Positions 43,935 through 54,141 of a DNA stretch of 64,000 nucleotides are shown here, piece by piece. The notes under the pieces were generated by a model. It was not told the DNA's origin, searched no databases, and saw only the letters and a list, made by a program, of their open reading frames with translations. Each line of letters begins with the position of its first letter. Within the stretch, counting starts at the first letter, position 1. The DNA comes from Bacillus sp. ISL-34 (GTDB lineage Bacteria > Bacillota > Bacilli > Bacillales > DSM-1321), in the NCBI RefSeq assembly GCF_018613325.1, contig NZ_JAGGQJ010000025.1, positions 124,001 to 188,000 on the forward strand. Direction: 5' to 3'. The translations under genes were made by a program, and so were the position numbers.

Positions 43935-44297
43935 ATGGAAATGGACTTTTTAGATCCCCAAGGTGCTGAACATATGCCTGAAATGGCAGATTCCGCTATT
44001 GCCTTGGATTTCCTCCTGTCGGTCAAAAACGGGATTCATACGTATGGTATTGCTTTGTCAGAAACGGCAAGTCCAGAATTGCGTAAAACCTTGTACCAGC
44101 AAATGGAGCAATCCATTGATCTGCATGCTGAAATATCCGATTTAATGATAAGTAAAGGCTGGCTTTATCCAAATGATGTAGGAAAACAAGTTGAATTGGA
44201 TTTGAAATCAGCCGTTATGGCCGTTAGCATCGCTGGGATGAAATTGTTTCCTAACGATACGGATAGACTCGGTATGTTCGCAACGCCGAATAAATAG
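43935..44297 (+). CDS. Coat-F-domain spore coat protein (YraG/YraD-like)
   Basis: 120 aa. IALDFLLSVKNGIHTYGIALSETASPELRKTLYQQMEQSIDLHAEISDLMISKGWLYP is the coat F domain and parallels the minus-strand gene at 43031. Ribosome site GAGGTGAG. It lies 13 bases before adhB. Presumed sporulation expression; no sigma-K or sigma-G promoter could be assigned by eye. Confidence 0.82.
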   Translation: MEMDFLDPQGAEHMPEMADSAIALDFLLSVKNGIHTYGIALSETASPELRKTLYQQMEQSIDLHAEISDLMISKGWLYPNDVGKQVELDLKSAVMAVSIAGMKLFPNDTDRLGMFATPNK

Positions 44298-44310
44298 AGG
44301 AGGAAGTTTA

Positions 44311-45447
44311 ATGAAAGCCGTAACTTACCAGGGCAATAAAAATGTGCAGGTCAAAGAGGTTAAAGACCCCAATATCAAAAATTCTGATGACATCATCGTA
44401 AAAATTACTGCTTCGGCCATTTGCGGTTCGGATTTGCACTTGATTCATCAAATGATACCCAATATGCCAACGGATTATATTATTGGTCATGAGCCAATGG
44501 GGGTTGTGGAGGAAGTTGGTCCTGGTGTAAATAAATTAAGAAAGGGCGATCGTGTAATCATCCCCTTTAACGTTAGCTGCGGAAGCTGCTGGTATTGCGA
44601 CAACGACCTTACAAGTCAGTGCGATAACTCGAATCCTCATGGGGAAATGGGCGGATTTTTTGGTTATTCAGAAACAACTGGCGGGTATGCTGGAGGACAA
44701 GCAGAATACATGCGGGTTCCTTATGGGAATTTCACTCCTTTTAAGATTCCAGAAGACTGTGAGATTGAAGATGAAAAATTGATATTACTTGCCGATGCAG
44801 CTTCAACCGCATTTTGGAGCGTTGACCATGCAGGAGTAAAACCAGGTGATACTGTAATCATCTTAGGCTGCGGTCCCGTTGGATTACTCGTACAAAAATT
44901 CGCTTGGTTCAAAGGAGCGAAAAGGGTCATTGCCGTCGATCATCTCAATTATCGTCTGGAACATGCAAAACGGACAAATAAAGTCGAAATCGTTAATTTC
45001 GAACATTATGAAAACGCAGGGGAATATCTCAAAGAAATAACTAAAGGCGGAGCTGATATCGTAATTGACTGTTCAGGCATGAGCGGAAAAATGACTCCTA
45101 TGGAATATCTTGCAACGGGGCTTAAGCTTCATGGCGGTGCTATGGGTGGTATTGTAATCGCCTCCCAAGCGGTCCGTAAAGCAGGAACCATTCAAATAAC
45201 GGGTGCTTACGGAGGGCGTTATAATGGCTTTCCGCTAGGAGATCTATTTCAAAGAAACGTGGAAATCAAAACCGGACAAGCTCCTGTGATCCCTTATATG
45301 CCATATCTTTATAATCTTATATCTGAAGGGAAAGTTGATCCTGGCGATGTCGTAACCCACGTACTGCCATTGGATCAAGCTAAACATGGTTACCAAGTAT
45401 TCGATACAAGGACAGACGGATGCATTAAAGTGGTGTTAAAACCATGA
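44311..45447 (+). CDS. adhB: Zinc-dependent alcohol dehydrogenase AdhB-like
   Basis: 378 aa medium-chain dehydrogenase of the glutathione-independent formaldehyde dehydrogenase-like branch. Catalytic zinc: CGSDLH and GHEPMGVVEEVGPG; structural zinc: CGSCWYCDNDLTSQC, with one Cys of the usual four closely spaced in this branch. NAD-binding ILGCGPVGLLVQKFAWFKGAKRVIAVD. Ribosome site GAGGAGG. Its linkage to coat-F genes mirrors the B. subtilis yra-adhB cluster. Substrate unknown. Confidence 0.85.
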   Translation: MKAVTYQGNKNVQVKEVKDPNIKNSDDIIVKITASAICGSDLHLIHQMIPNMPTDYIIGHEPMGVVEEVGPGVNKLRKGDRVIIPFNVSCGSCWYCDNDLTSQCDNSNPHGEMGGFFGYSETTGGYAGGQAEYMRVPYGNFTPFKIPEDCEIEDEKLILLADAASTAFWSVDHAGVKPGDTVIILGCGPVGLLVQKFAWFKGAKRVIAVDHLNYRLEHAKRTNKVEIVNFEHYENAGEYLKEITKGGADIVIDCSGMSGKMTPMEYLATGLKLHGGAMGGIVIASQAVRKAGTIQITGAYGGRYNGFPLGDLFQRNVEIKTGQAPVIPYMPYLYNLISEGKVDPGDVVTHVLPLDQAKHGYQVFDTRTDGCIKVVLKP

Positions 45448-45763
45448 TTATTATATGAAATTTGAATGGCCAGGCACTCAAATTCAGGAACCTTACATGA
45501 AATATATTAAGTTTCTGAATTTGATGAATCCTGAGTAGTATCATGAAAGTCTCATGAACTAATTCTTTCTATTTTAAACCTTTCAAGCCCCCTTGCTTTA
45601 TCCCCTAACAACACAAAAAAACCCCTCTCTCTGATTTAGAGTTTCCACCAGAGAAAGAAGTTTCGGATTAGTAAATGAAAGATAAAGCAAAAACAAGAAA
45701 AATTTATGATGAAAGATTCACTCTTCATGGTAGTTATGATTTGCTTATCTTATAATTGCTATC
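45448..45763. other. Intergenic region after adhB, with a hairpin
   Basis: An inverted repeat CAAATTCAG..CTT / AAG..CTGAATTTG at 45479-45523 may end the adhB transcript, although it lacks a T-run. No gene is seen. Confidence 0.45.
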
Positions 45764-45979
45764 TTATTTTGTTTGTTGTTTATTCATGGCGCTCATCATT
45801 TGATTAATTTTCTTTTGGGATGGTTTCATACCCATTTGCATCATCATCATTTTCAACATCTGTTCGTTAATTGGCGGATTTTTCTTTAAGTAATCCATCA
45901 TGTATTTACGAGCGATGAAAAATCCCAGCACTACTCCAGCAATCAATGCCAGTACGCCAACTAGAATGTAAACCCACAT
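45764..45979 (-). CDS. yneF: YneF family membrane protein
   Basis: 71 aa: one N-terminal membrane segment ([25 protein letters not shown]) and a Met/Lys-rich tail ([31 protein letters not shown]) characteristic of the YneF (UPF0154) family. Function unknown. It lies next to sirA as in B. subtilis. Confidence 0.92.
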   Translation of the reverse strand: MWVYILVGVLALIAGVVLGFFIARKYMMDYLKKNPPINEQMLKMMMMQMGMKPSQKKINQMMSAMNKQQTK

Positions 45980-46063
45980 ACTATTTCCTCCTTCGTGTTG
46001 TCTAACATCAGTGTACTAGACCAAAGGTTATTATACAATACCCGCTACTGAAAAGTCCCCCAT

Positions 46064-46504
46064 TTAGACAAATTTTCTTTCTTTTATCGGTTTTAACCAA
46101 CCGTATTTTTCATGTTCAAAATCAATGGCCAGAAAACTCGCTTCATATTTTCGAATGCTTTCAAAGAAAGCCGTCTCCGCTTCATAGTCTCCTTCAGCTT
46201 TAAGGGTAATGGAATCATTCTGAATGATTAAAACGGCTTTACTTGATCCGTTTGTTTTTTCTAAATAGTATTTTCCATTTTGAGTCCAATAATTCATCTT
46301 TTTTTGCAAACGTTGTTCAATAGCTAACTGCAACTGGATAATCGGGACTGTTTTGGTGACATATTCGATTTGTTTTTGCAAAATACTCTTCAGTCTGCCC
46401 CTTGCTTGAATATACTCCAAAAACAAATTGAAAAATAGCTTTTCTCTTCCATAATAATGATGGGCAAATTCATCTTCGATTAAATAAATTTGATAGGTTC
46501 TCAT
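46064..46504 (-). CDS. sirA: Sporulation inhibitor of replication SirA
   Basis: 146 aa from ATG 46504 with GGAGG 10 bases upstream; the longer frame is not supported. MRTYQIYLIEDEFAHHYYGREKLFF is the conserved N terminus; in B. subtilis SirA binds DnaA domain I and stops new rounds of replication at sporulation onset. It sits between yneF and tkt, the usual place. Confidence 0.88.
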   Translation of the reverse strand: MRTYQIYLIEDEFAHHYYGREKLFFNLFLEYIQARGRLKSILQKQIEYVTKTVPIIQLQLAIEQRLQKKMNYWTQNGKYYLEKTNGSSKAVLIIQNDSITLKAEGDYEAETAFFESIRKYEASFLAIDFEHEKYGWLKPIKERKFV

Positions 46505-46759
46505 CAGCCAATACCTCCTAGCTTTCCTATTTTGGTCACGAAAACATCTAACCACCAGGACCCTCTCCACTATTTTCCATATTGATGACTTTCCCCTTTA
46601 ATTGACACATTTAAACGAAATTTATTTATTCTCATTATATATTGACAAACTAAAAAGATATGTTGTTTGCTGGAGAAATTTTCTTCTTTTTTTGTCGAAT
46701 AGGAGATTTCCTTTAGAATAGGAGCACGCAATATAAAATAGGATTGTTTTGATAAAAAA

Positions 46760-46786
46760 ACTGACACCAAACTAGTTGGTGTCAGT
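46760..46786 (-). terminator. Terminator of tkt
   Basis: CTGACACCAA / TTGGTGTCAG stem with ACTAG loop, seven-T run on the minus strand. Confidence 0.88.
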
Positions 46787-46798
46787 TCTCCATTACTA

Positions 46799-48802
46799 TT
46801 ATTTAAGCATTTCCTTTACACGAGCAACTACATTTTCTACAGTGAAGCCGAATTCCTCCATGATCTTACCGCCTGGTGCAGAAGCTCCAAAATGATTGAT
46901 GGCCAATATTTCACCCTCATCACCTGCATAACGATCCCAACCAAACGGTGAAGCCACTTCGATGGCTAGACGTTTTTTCACTGCCGGATTGATTACGCTT
47001 TGTTTATATTCTTTAGATTGAGTTTCAAATCGATCCCATGATGGCATGCTGATTACCGAAACATCAATTCCTTCGTTCGCTAAAGCTTTCTGTGCTTCCA
47101 CAGCCAAGTTCACTTCGGAACCAGTCGCAAGAAGTAATGCATCAGCTACTTCTTTCTTAGCAGCAGAGATGATGTACGCCCCTTTTGAAACACCTTCATA
47201 CGCAGTTTCGGAAGTGTCTTTTATTGTTGGCAATCCTTGACGAGTCAGGACAAGGGCAGTTGGTTTATTTGTAGACTCCATAGCCACTTTCCAGGCTGCT
47301 GCCGTTTCATTGCCATCAGCTGGACGGATCACACCTAGGTTAGGCATTGCACGCAACGATGCCAATTGTTCGATTGGCTCATGAGTCGGTCCGTCTTCTC
47401 CTACAGCAATGCTGTCATGAGTGAATACATAGTTTACAGGCAGTCCCATTAGTGCTGCCATTCTTATTGCAGGACGTAGATAGTCAGAGAATACGAAGAA
47501 TGTTCCTCCGTATACTTTTAATCCACCATGAAGTGCCATTCCATTTAAAGCCGCACCCATAGCGAATTCACGTACACCGAACCAAATATTACGGCCACTG
47601 TAATTACCAGGCAATAGATCAGTCTCACCTTTGATGGCAGTATTATTAGATCCGGCTAAATCCGCAGAACCCCCAATGAAGCTAGGGACCCTTTTGGCGA
47701 TCGCATTTAGTACTTCCCCACTTGAAGCACGGGAAGCTAATGTCTTACCTTCTTCATAGACCGGAATTTCCTGATCCCACTCAGCAGGCAGTTCACCTTT
47801 GATGGCCAGCTCCAATTGCTGTGCTAGTTCAGGATGTGCTTCTTTGTAATTTTTGAACAATTCATTCCAAGCTTCTTCTTTTTGAGCGCCTGCATCAACT
47901 ACAGCTTCATTGAAGTGTGAATACACTTCTTCCGGAACATGGAAGTCCTCTTCGAATGTCCATTTATATGCTTCTTTTGTCAATTTCAGCTCATCTGCAC
48001 CAAGCGGAGCGCCGTGAACAGCAGATTTACCTGAACGGTTTGGTGAACCGTAACCAATAACCGTTTTAACCTCGATTAATGTCGGGCGTGCATCGTCGGT
48101 TTTCGCTTCTTCAATCGCTTTAGCGATTTCCTGAAGATCGTTCCCATCCTCAACGCGGATATATTGCCATCCATAAGATTTGAAACGGTCTGCTACGCTT
48201 TCACTAAATGATTGACTTAAGTCGCCGTCAAGGGAGATATCATTAGAATCATATAAAACAACAAGTCTTCCGAGCTGTAGATGTCCAGCTAATGAAGCGG
48301 CTTCTGCAGAAACACCTTCCATTAAATCTCCATCTCCACAAATGCTATATGTATAATGATCGACAACATTATAAGAGTCGCGGTTATAGCTTTCTGCCAA
48401 GTGGCGTTCTGCCATTGCCATTCCGACTGCCATTGCGATACCTTGTCCAAGCGGCCCGGTAGTTGCATCTACACCAGCCGTATGTCCGTATTCAGGATGT
48501 CCTGGAGTTTTACTGCCCCATTGACGGAAGCTTTTTAAATCTTCGATAGATAAGCCATAGCCTGATAAATGAAGAAGGCTGTATAACAGCATTGATCCAT
48601 GACCAGCTGAAAGAACAAAGCGATCTCTATTAAACCAATCTGGATTTTTCGGGTTATGGTTCATATATTCGGTCCATAGTTTATACGCCATCGGCGCTGC
48701 ACCCATTGGCATACCTGGATGGCCGGAATTAGCCTTTTCAATTGCATCAATTGATAATGTACGAATCGTATTGATAGAAAGTGCATCTAATTTATCTAAC
48801 AT
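46799..48802 (-). CDS. tkt: Transketolase
   Basis: 667 aa, full length. Thiamine-diphosphate motif [38 protein letters not shown] (about residues 154-190), N-terminal [21 protein letters not shown] with the catalytic His, [21 protein letters not shown] and C-terminal [17 protein letters not shown]. Pentose phosphate pathway enzyme, cytoplasmic. Ribosome site GGAAGGG. Confidence 0.97.
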   Translation of the reverse strand: MLDKLDALSINTIRTLSIDAIEKANSGHPGMPMGAAPMAYKLWTEYMNHNPKNPDWFNRDRFVLSAGHGSMLLYSLLHLSGYGLSIEDLKSFRQWGSKTPGHPEYGHTAGVDATTGPLGQGIAMAVGMAMAERHLAESYNRDSYNVVDHYTYSICGDGDLMEGVSAEAASLAGHLQLGRLVVLYDSNDISLDGDLSQSFSESVADRFKSYGWQYIRVEDGNDLQEIAKAIEEAKTDDARPTLIEVKTVIGYGSPNRSGKSAVHGAPLGADELKLTKEAYKWTFEEDFHVPEEVYSHFNEAVVDAGAQKEEAWNELFKNYKEAHPELAQQLELAIKGELPAEWDQEIPVYEEGKTLASRASSGEVLNAIAKRVPSFIGGSADLAGSNNTAIKGETDLLPGNYSGRNIWFGVREFAMGAALNGMALHGGLKVYGGTFFVFSDYLRPAIRMAALMGLPVNYVFTHDSIAVGEDGPTHEPIEQLASLRAMPNLGVIRPADGNETAAAWKVAMESTNKPTALVLTRQGLPTIKDTSETAYEGVSKGAYIISAAKKEVADALLLATGSEVNLAVEAQKALANEGIDVSVISMPSWDRFETQSKEYKQSVINPAVKKRLAIEVASPFGWDRYAGDEGEILAINHFGASAPGGKIMEEFGFTVENVVARVKEMLK

Positions 48803-48921
48803 ATTGTAAAAACATCCCTTCCTGTAATGTACCTCTTTATATTATAGTGACAAGCATAATATCACAACTAAAATCACTATTTACTGCCCCAATATTAAAA
48901 TTTTCTAGAAATAAGAGAAGT

Positions 48922-48948
48922 CCCCTATTTAGATTAAACTAAATAGGA
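48922..48948 (-). terminator. Hairpin after ynzC
   Basis: CCTATTTAG / CTAAATAGG stem between ynzC and tkt; T-run weak. Confidence 0.5.
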
Positions 48949-49026
48949 GAATACATACATGAATGCACTCCCTTTTTACTCCTAAATGCTAATAGCATCC
49001 CCAAACGGAATGTTTTATCAGAAGCA

Positions 49027-49260
49027 TTAATGTAAGTTTCTTTTTTCTTTTATATTTTTTATCTTTTGAGGAGTGACGTCATTACCTTCGGGATCGACGA
49101 CTTTCACATGCTCCAACGTATCGGTCATGGACTTTCTGAAAGTTTCCAAATACTCACTTCTCAATTGGGTTTGCTCTTTCGCCTCAACTTCCGTCAAACC
49201 TTCAGCCTTTGCCTTTTTAGAAAGTTCATTAATACGGGCTATTTTTTCTTTTGATAACAT
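49027..49260 (-). CDS. ynzC: YnzC/DUF896 family protein
   Basis: 77 aa helical hairpin, LSKEKIARINELSKKAKAEGLTEVEAKEQTQLRSEYLETFRKSMTDTLEHVKVVDPEG, the DUF896 pattern. In B. subtilis it belongs to the SOS-controlled yneA-yneB-ynzC operon. Here it follows yneB by 65 bases on the same strand. Confidence 0.93.
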   Translation of the reverse strand: MLSKEKIARINELSKKAKAEGLTEVEAKEQTQLRSEYLETFRKSMTDTLEHVKVVDPEGNDVTPQKIKNIKEKRNLH

Positions 49261-49325
49261 AATTTCGCTCCTTCATAATCTCCGGATATTGTCATGGTAT
49301 TAAAAAAAAAGCGAAATTACAAGTT

Positions 49326-49988
<663 letters not shown>

Positions 49989-50001
49989 CTACCTTCACTA
50001 C

Positions 50002-50313
50002 TTACTGCTCACTGGCCAAATTCTGGACAATTTCTTCCCCTTTAACCGGAATGACGATGACTTGACCAGGTTTAATTGAATCCGCCCTGACTCCATTATG
50101 CTCTTCTATCCAACCAATGAATTCTTTTTTTGTCAAATTTGCTTCTTCATATTCTTCGGCAATTCCCCATAGGGTATCACCTTCACTTACTTCTATAGAA
50201 AGGAAATCCTTTTTTGGATCATTGTTCAATGTACAAGAGAATAAAATTGAAAAGATGAATACAGATCCCGCTAATAGAATCGTATAAATATAATTTTTGT
50301 ATAAATTTTTCAT
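50002..50313 (-). CDS. yneA: Cell division suppressor YneA
   Basis: 103 aa: one N-terminal membrane segment (YIYTILLAGSVFIFSILFSC) and a LysM domain (VSEGDTLWGIAEEYEE to IKPGQVIVIP). YneA blocks septation during the SOS response. It is transcribed away from lexA over a shared region with three LexA boxes. Ribosome site GGAGGG. Confidence 0.92.
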   Translation of the reverse strand: MKNLYKNYIYTILLAGSVFIFSILFSCTLNNDPKKDFLSIEVSEGDTLWGIAEEYEEANLTKKEFIGWIEEHNGVRADSIKPGQVIVIPVKGEEIVQNLASEQ

Positions 50314-50329
50314 AAATATCCCTCCAAAG

Positions 50330-50410
50330 CGAATGTTCGTTCGTATGTTATGGTCAAATTATAATACGAACGTTTGTTTCAGTCAACAAGAAAATTCGAA
50401 CTTATGTTTG
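50330..50410. promoter_or_regulatory. lexA: Three LexA boxes between yneA and lexA
   Basis: CGAATGTTCGTTCG (50330-50343), CGAACGTTTGTTTC (50367-50380) and CGAACTTATGTTTG (50397-50410) fit the Bacillus GAAC-N4-GTTC type. The first two lie on the yneA side, the third overlaps the lexA -35. Confidence 0.85.
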
Positions 50411-50436
50411 TATAGAGTTGGGGGCCATGCTATAAT
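50408..50436 (+). promoter_or_regulatory. lexA promoter
   Basis: TTGTAT (50408-50413), 17-base spacer, TATAAT (50431-50436), 33 bases upstream of the ATG and overlapped by the third LexA box. Confidence 0.75.
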
Positions 50437-50468
50437 GTAGCAAAGAACATTGGGGAAGAGGTGCACAA

Positions 50469-51092
50469 ATGACTAAACTATCAAAACGGCAGCAAGATAT
50501 TCTTGATTTCATTAAAGAAGAGGTCCGCCAAAAAGGGTATCCACCTTCCGTACGGGAGATTGGCGAAGCGGTGGGACTTGCTTCAAGTTCAACAGTACAC
50601 GGACATTTATCCCGCCTGGAAAGCAAAGGCCTGATTAGACGTGACCCAACCAAGCCAAGGGCCATTGAAATCATGAATTTGGAGGAAGCGAACAATATTC
50701 CAAAAGCCAATGTCGTGAACGTGCCGTTACTTGGTAAAGTAACAGCGGGAATGCCGATAACGGCCATTGAGAACATAGAAGAATACTTTCCGCTTCCCGA
50801 AAGCATGGTTCCGCATGATGACCATGTATTCATGCTGGAAATCATGGGTGAAAGTATGATCGAAGCAGGAATTCATGATGGAGATTATGTCATCGTGAAA
50901 CAACAAAGCAATGCCAATAATGGAGATATCGTCGTGGCCATGACGGAAGATGATGAAGCCACTGTAAAACGATTCTTTAAGGAACCGGATTACATAAGGC
51001 TTCAGCCTGAGAACTCGAATATGGAACCAATTATTTTACGAGATGTTTCGATACTTGGAAAAGTAATAGGCTTATATAGACAAATACACTAA
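50469..51092 (+). CDS. lexA: SOS repressor LexA
   Basis: 207 aa. N-terminal winged helix ([23 protein letters not shown]), self-cleavage site Ala93-Gly94 in VTAGMP, nucleophile Ser129 in MGESM and Lys167 in ATVKRFF. Represses SOS genes including yneA until RecA-stimulated cleavage. Ribosome site GGGGAAGAGGTG. Confidence 0.97.
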   Translation: MTKLSKRQQDILDFIKEEVRQKGYPPSVREIGEAVGLASSSTVHGHLSRLESKGLIRRDPTKPRAIEIMNLEEANNIPKANVVNVPLLGKVTAGMPITAIENIEEYFPLPESMVPHDDHVFMLEIMGESMIEAGIHDGDYVIVKQQSNANNGDIVVAMTEDDEATVKRFFKEPDYIRLQPENSNMEPIILRDVSILGKVIGLYRQIH

Positions 51093-51115
51093 AAGCGCTA
51101 ATCGCGCTTTTTTTG
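51091..51115 (+). terminator. Terminator of lexA
   Basis: AAAAGCGC / GCGCTTTT stem with TAATC loop and a T-run, starting at the stop codon. Confidence 0.88.
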
Positions 51116-51257
51116 TTTGTTTAATTTATGTCTTGAATTCTCTCAATATGCTTATGGAAGAGTAGATATTGATATATTTTTTAATAGAATCAAGTTTTCA
51201 TGGGAATTTAAACATCCTTTATAACGGATGGAATTTATTCTAGCGCCCAGATAAAAT

Positions 51258-51515
51258 TCATTTCACTCTTAATCTTTGGTTCACTTTAATGGGGTTAAGA
51301 TCGACCAAACCGTTCCACTGTTGAATCTGCACTTGTGTAGAACCGTATGCTTTTGCAAACGCAGAGACGGAATCCCCTTACTTGACAATATGATAAACCT
51401 CTTCAATGCTTGCATCATATTTAGTTAAATCGCTTGTTCCGATAAGGTTCACCAGTTTTTCTATATATTGGATCCGAGACGTACCCCGCATTGGTTTTCT
51501 GTAATCTTTTTCTCC
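51258..51515 (-). pseudogene. C-terminal remnant of a glucosaminidase-LysM autolysin
   Basis: On the minus strand, NAGYVSDPIY (end of a GH73-type domain) shifts frame near 51465 into IEKLVNLIGTSDLTKYDASIEEVYHIVK, then TAA at 51377-51379, then a LysM repeat GDSVSAFAKAYGSTQVQIQQ and KVNQRLRVK with stop TGA at 51258. The LysM closely parallels the intact one in the amidase at 59223-59912. The catalytic part is absent, so this is a dead fragment. Confidence 0.7.
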
Positions 51516-51567
51516 ATATATTTATATACAACAAAACAGGAGTTCAATAAATTGACCCCTGCTTTTA

Positions 51568-52947
51568 TTAATGACTTTTTATAGTTTCTTTTCGAAAGTT
51601 ACTCATATAAATTAAGGTAACAATCACAATTAAAATTGCAAGAACGACGTAGATATTACTGTAGTTTAAACTATTGTGATCTAACAAAAATGGATTAAGT
51701 TGAAGACTTGCATTTTTAACTTCTAATGCTTTACTAATTAGTGTAGTAGCTGTAGCCCCTGCGATAAAGTTCATCATCATATAAATGCCCATACCTACAC
51801 CTGCTTGTTCTTTTGGTAGCGAACGTGACACATTATTACCTAATGCAATTTGAATAAATGTTTGACCAACATAAGCAAAAATAAGCACAATCATAATGAT
51901 ATATGGAGAGGAACCTGCAATAATTGACAAAATCCCATATCCTAAAAAGAAACATAATAATGCTGTGTATGCCACAAATCCATTTCCTTTTTGATCCGCG
52001 AGCTTCCCGCCTTTTCTCCCTAGGATAGCTGCAAGAGCCGCCCCAGGAAACATTACAAGTCCACTAAGCATTGGAGACAGCCCATTAACCCCTTGAAGTA
52101 AAAGAGGTGTAAGGTACGGTATACCAAACCCAATCCCAGAACTTAGAGCTGAGACAAGTAGCCCCGCAGAGAAAGTTCTATTTTCAAATAAATTCCCTTG
52201 TATGAAAGGATTTTGAGCCACTCGAATTCTCCATAAAAATAAAACAAAGAAGACAATTCCGATAAAAGCAAGTAATAAAGACCCTTGCGTAATAGCTAAA
52301 AGAAGCAAAGCAAGTGTTCCGGCAAGTAAAACGGCTCCAATCAAATCTGTTTTATTTTTTACCTTTTCTTCCTCATTATCTAGAAAAACTCTAAAGAACG
52401 GAAGCGTCAGGAGAATAAGCAGCGAAATGACAAAGAGATAGCGCCAACTTATAAAGTTTGTCACAAGTCCCGCAACAATGGGACCAACAGCTGTTCCAAA
52501 GGCTGTCGCTGAGGATGTAATCCCTAATGCTCTTCCTCGTTTTTCAGGTGTAAAATACCGAGTTGGGATGATCATGGATGTAGCCGGCATGATAGAAGCT
52601 CCCATCGCTTGTATGATTCGTCCTGCTAAAACAAACGAAAAGTTTGGTGCTAAAAAACCCATTAAAGATCCAAATGCAAAAATGAGCAGACCAACTGTTA
52701 ATAAATTTTTCAACTTGTATTTATCAGCGAGCTTTCCAAACATGACAGATCCAATGGCATAGACAATAATATATCCTGTCACAATCCATCCTGCCTGTGA
52801 TGGTTGCAGATGAAATTCATTTGTAATAGTAGGTAGTGCAATGTTAAACATGGTCGAGTTCATGACCGAAATTACCATTGCAAATGCTAAAATTAAGATA
52901 AGTTTTCCTTTTCTTTTTTCATTCATTTCTATCAGATCTTTTTTCAT
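51568..52947 (-). CDS. Multidrug MFS transporter (LmrB/DHA2-like)
   Basis: 459 aa, about 14 membrane segments. DHA2-type signature SVMNSTMFNIALPTITNEFHLQPSQAGWIVTGYIIVYAIGS, motif A GKLADKYKLKNLL and motif C GTAVGPIVAGLV. Resembles drug exporters of the QacA/LmrB group. It lies downstream of quercetin dioxygenase and a LmrA/QdoR-type TetR regulator on the same strand. B. subtilis uses the same regulator type for lmrB, so it may export flavonoids and drugs. Confidence 0.88.
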   Translation of the reverse strand: MKKDLIEMNEKRKGKLILILAFAMVISVMNSTMFNIALPTITNEFHLQPSQAGWIVTGYIIVYAIGSVMFGKLADKYKLKNLLTVGLLIFAFGSLMGFLAPNFSFVLAGRIIQAMGASIMPATSMIIPTRYFTPEKRGRALGITSSATAFGTAVGPIVAGLVTNFISWRYLFVISLLILLTLPFFRVFLDNEEEKVKNKTDLIGAVLLAGTLALLLLAITQGSLLLAFIGIVFFVLFLWRIRVAQNPFIQGNLFENRTFSAGLLVSALSSGIGFGIPYLTPLLLQGVNGLSPMLSGLVMFPGAALAAILGRKGGKLADQKGNGFVAYTALLCFFLGYGILSIIAGSSPYIIMIVLIFAYVGQTFIQIALGNNVSRSLPKEQAGVGMGIYMMMNFIAGATATTLISKALEVKNASLQLNPFLLDHNSLNYSNIYVVLAILIVIVTLIYMSNFRKETIKSH

Positions 52948-52990
52948 TTTTCTCCTTCTCTCTAATCTGGAATAAAGGTTGATTAATTAA

Positions 52991-53019
52991 GGCTAGAGAG
53001 AAATTTTTTCTCTCTAGCC
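52991..53019 (-). terminator. Terminator between qdoI and the exporter gene
   Basis: Perfect stem GGCTAGAGAGAAA / TTTCTCTCTAGCC with a 3-base loop, no long T-run. Confidence 0.75.
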
Positions 53020-53030
53020 TCATCATCTTC

Positions 53031-54050
53031 TTATCCTTTATTTTGATCTGCCATCTTTAAATCGAGGTTATGAATGTTTGCAATTACTCGATCAAAACGT
53101 AGTGGCTGAGGATCAGCTGGGAAAATATGATGCTCATATAGATCTCCCAAAGTACGGAAGAATGGTTCAAATAGACCTGAAACAAGTACTCCTACCATCT
53201 TAGTATAAGGAGAATCCAGACGGTATGAATGAACAGTGTGAGCAGGAACGTGAAGGAAATCTCCTGGGTTTAGCTTAATTTCCTCTCCATTTGCCCACAT
53301 TGTCATTTGACCTTCTAGGCAGTAAAACGTTTCTGTATGATGCTCATGATAATGATCAACAATCCGGTCACCTTTTGGACCTTCCGATGAAACAACGATA
53401 AATTGTCCATCGGTATTGGTCTGAGCTGCCACAATTCGGTGAAGCTGGTCACCGGTTAAAAGGCGATCCCCTTCTCCAGACTCAAGGACATACGGGACAA
53501 CTTCATCAGGACGTTTTGAATTTGCCACAAGTTTTACTTCAGTTTCTAAGTTTTCCTCGTTCGATACAAACTCAATATCAGAAACTGCTGCAGCTTGTAA
53601 GAAGCGCTCGTAAGACAATTCTTCTGCAAATGGAGGATGCTCTACATACTGATAAGGTGTACCAATTTCAGCATAATAGTTCGCAACTTTCCCTTTCGTT
53701 GTATATGAAACAAAACGAGTGCGATGACTTTGCATTTTATAGCCGTGGGTCGTATCTGCTGGAATATGAGCGTAGTCACCCGATACAAGAAGGTGCTTTT
53801 CTCCATTAAGGATAAGTTCTACTTTTCCGTCTAAAACTAAAATGCCTTCATGCGTTTCTTTATGAAGATGAAGAGGGAAAGAATCTCCTTTTCCACCTGA
53901 AAATAAGACAATTTCAAACATATCCCCTGTACTTTTTCCATTTGCCATAACTGTCGCTACTTGTCGTCCAAAGAGATAGCGAGGACCTTCCCCATTTCGT
54001 AGTATATAAGGCAGTTTTTCTTCTGGTAATTTATTAACTAATGATGTCAT
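53031..54050 (-). CDS. qdoI: Quercetin 2,3-dioxygenase (bicupin)
   Basis: 339 aa, same size as B. subtilis QdoI. Two cupin domains: metal-binding FPLHLHKETHEGILVLDG with AHIPADTTHGY, and VDHYHEHHTETFYCLEG with LHVPAHTVHSY. It opens the flavonol C ring with oxygen, releasing carbon monoxide. Ribosome site AAGGAGGGG. The promoter region has a LmrA/QdoR-type operator. Confidence 0.92.
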   Translation of the reverse strand: MTSLVNKLPEEKLPYILRNGEGPRYLFGRQVATVMANGKSTGDMFEIVLFSGGKGDSFPLHLHKETHEGILVLDGKVELILNGEKHLLVSGDYAHIPADTTHGYKMQSHRTRFVSYTTKGKVANYYAEIGTPYQYVEHPPFAEELSYERFLQAAAVSDIEFVSNEENLETEVKLVANSKRPDEVVPYVLESGEGDRLLTGDQLHRIVAAQTNTDGQFIVVSSEGPKGDRIVDHYHEHHTETFYCLEGQMTMWANGEEIKLNPGDFLHVPAHTVHSYRLDSPYTKMVGVLVSGLFEPFFRTLGDLYEHHIFPADPQPLRFDRVIANIHNLDLKMADQNKG

Positions 54051-54068
54051 TTAATCCCCTCCTTATAA

Positions 54069-54107
54069 ATAGACCATTCTACATAATTATTGTACCGACC
54101 GGTCTAT
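54069..54107. promoter_or_regulatory. LmrA/QdoR-type operators upstream of qdoI
   Basis: ATAGACC at 54069-54075 and the palindromic GACCGGTCTAT at 54097-54107, which matches the core ATAGACCGGTC of the known LmrA/QdoR site as I remember it. Confidence 0.7.
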
Positions 54108-54141
54108 AAGTTTTGATTATAAAGTAAAGAGTAACAAAATG

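Noticed and set aside
50402-50845. Minus-strand frame of 147 codons opposite lexA
   Set aside because: Antisense shadow of lexA; no ribosome site and no protein-like motifs.
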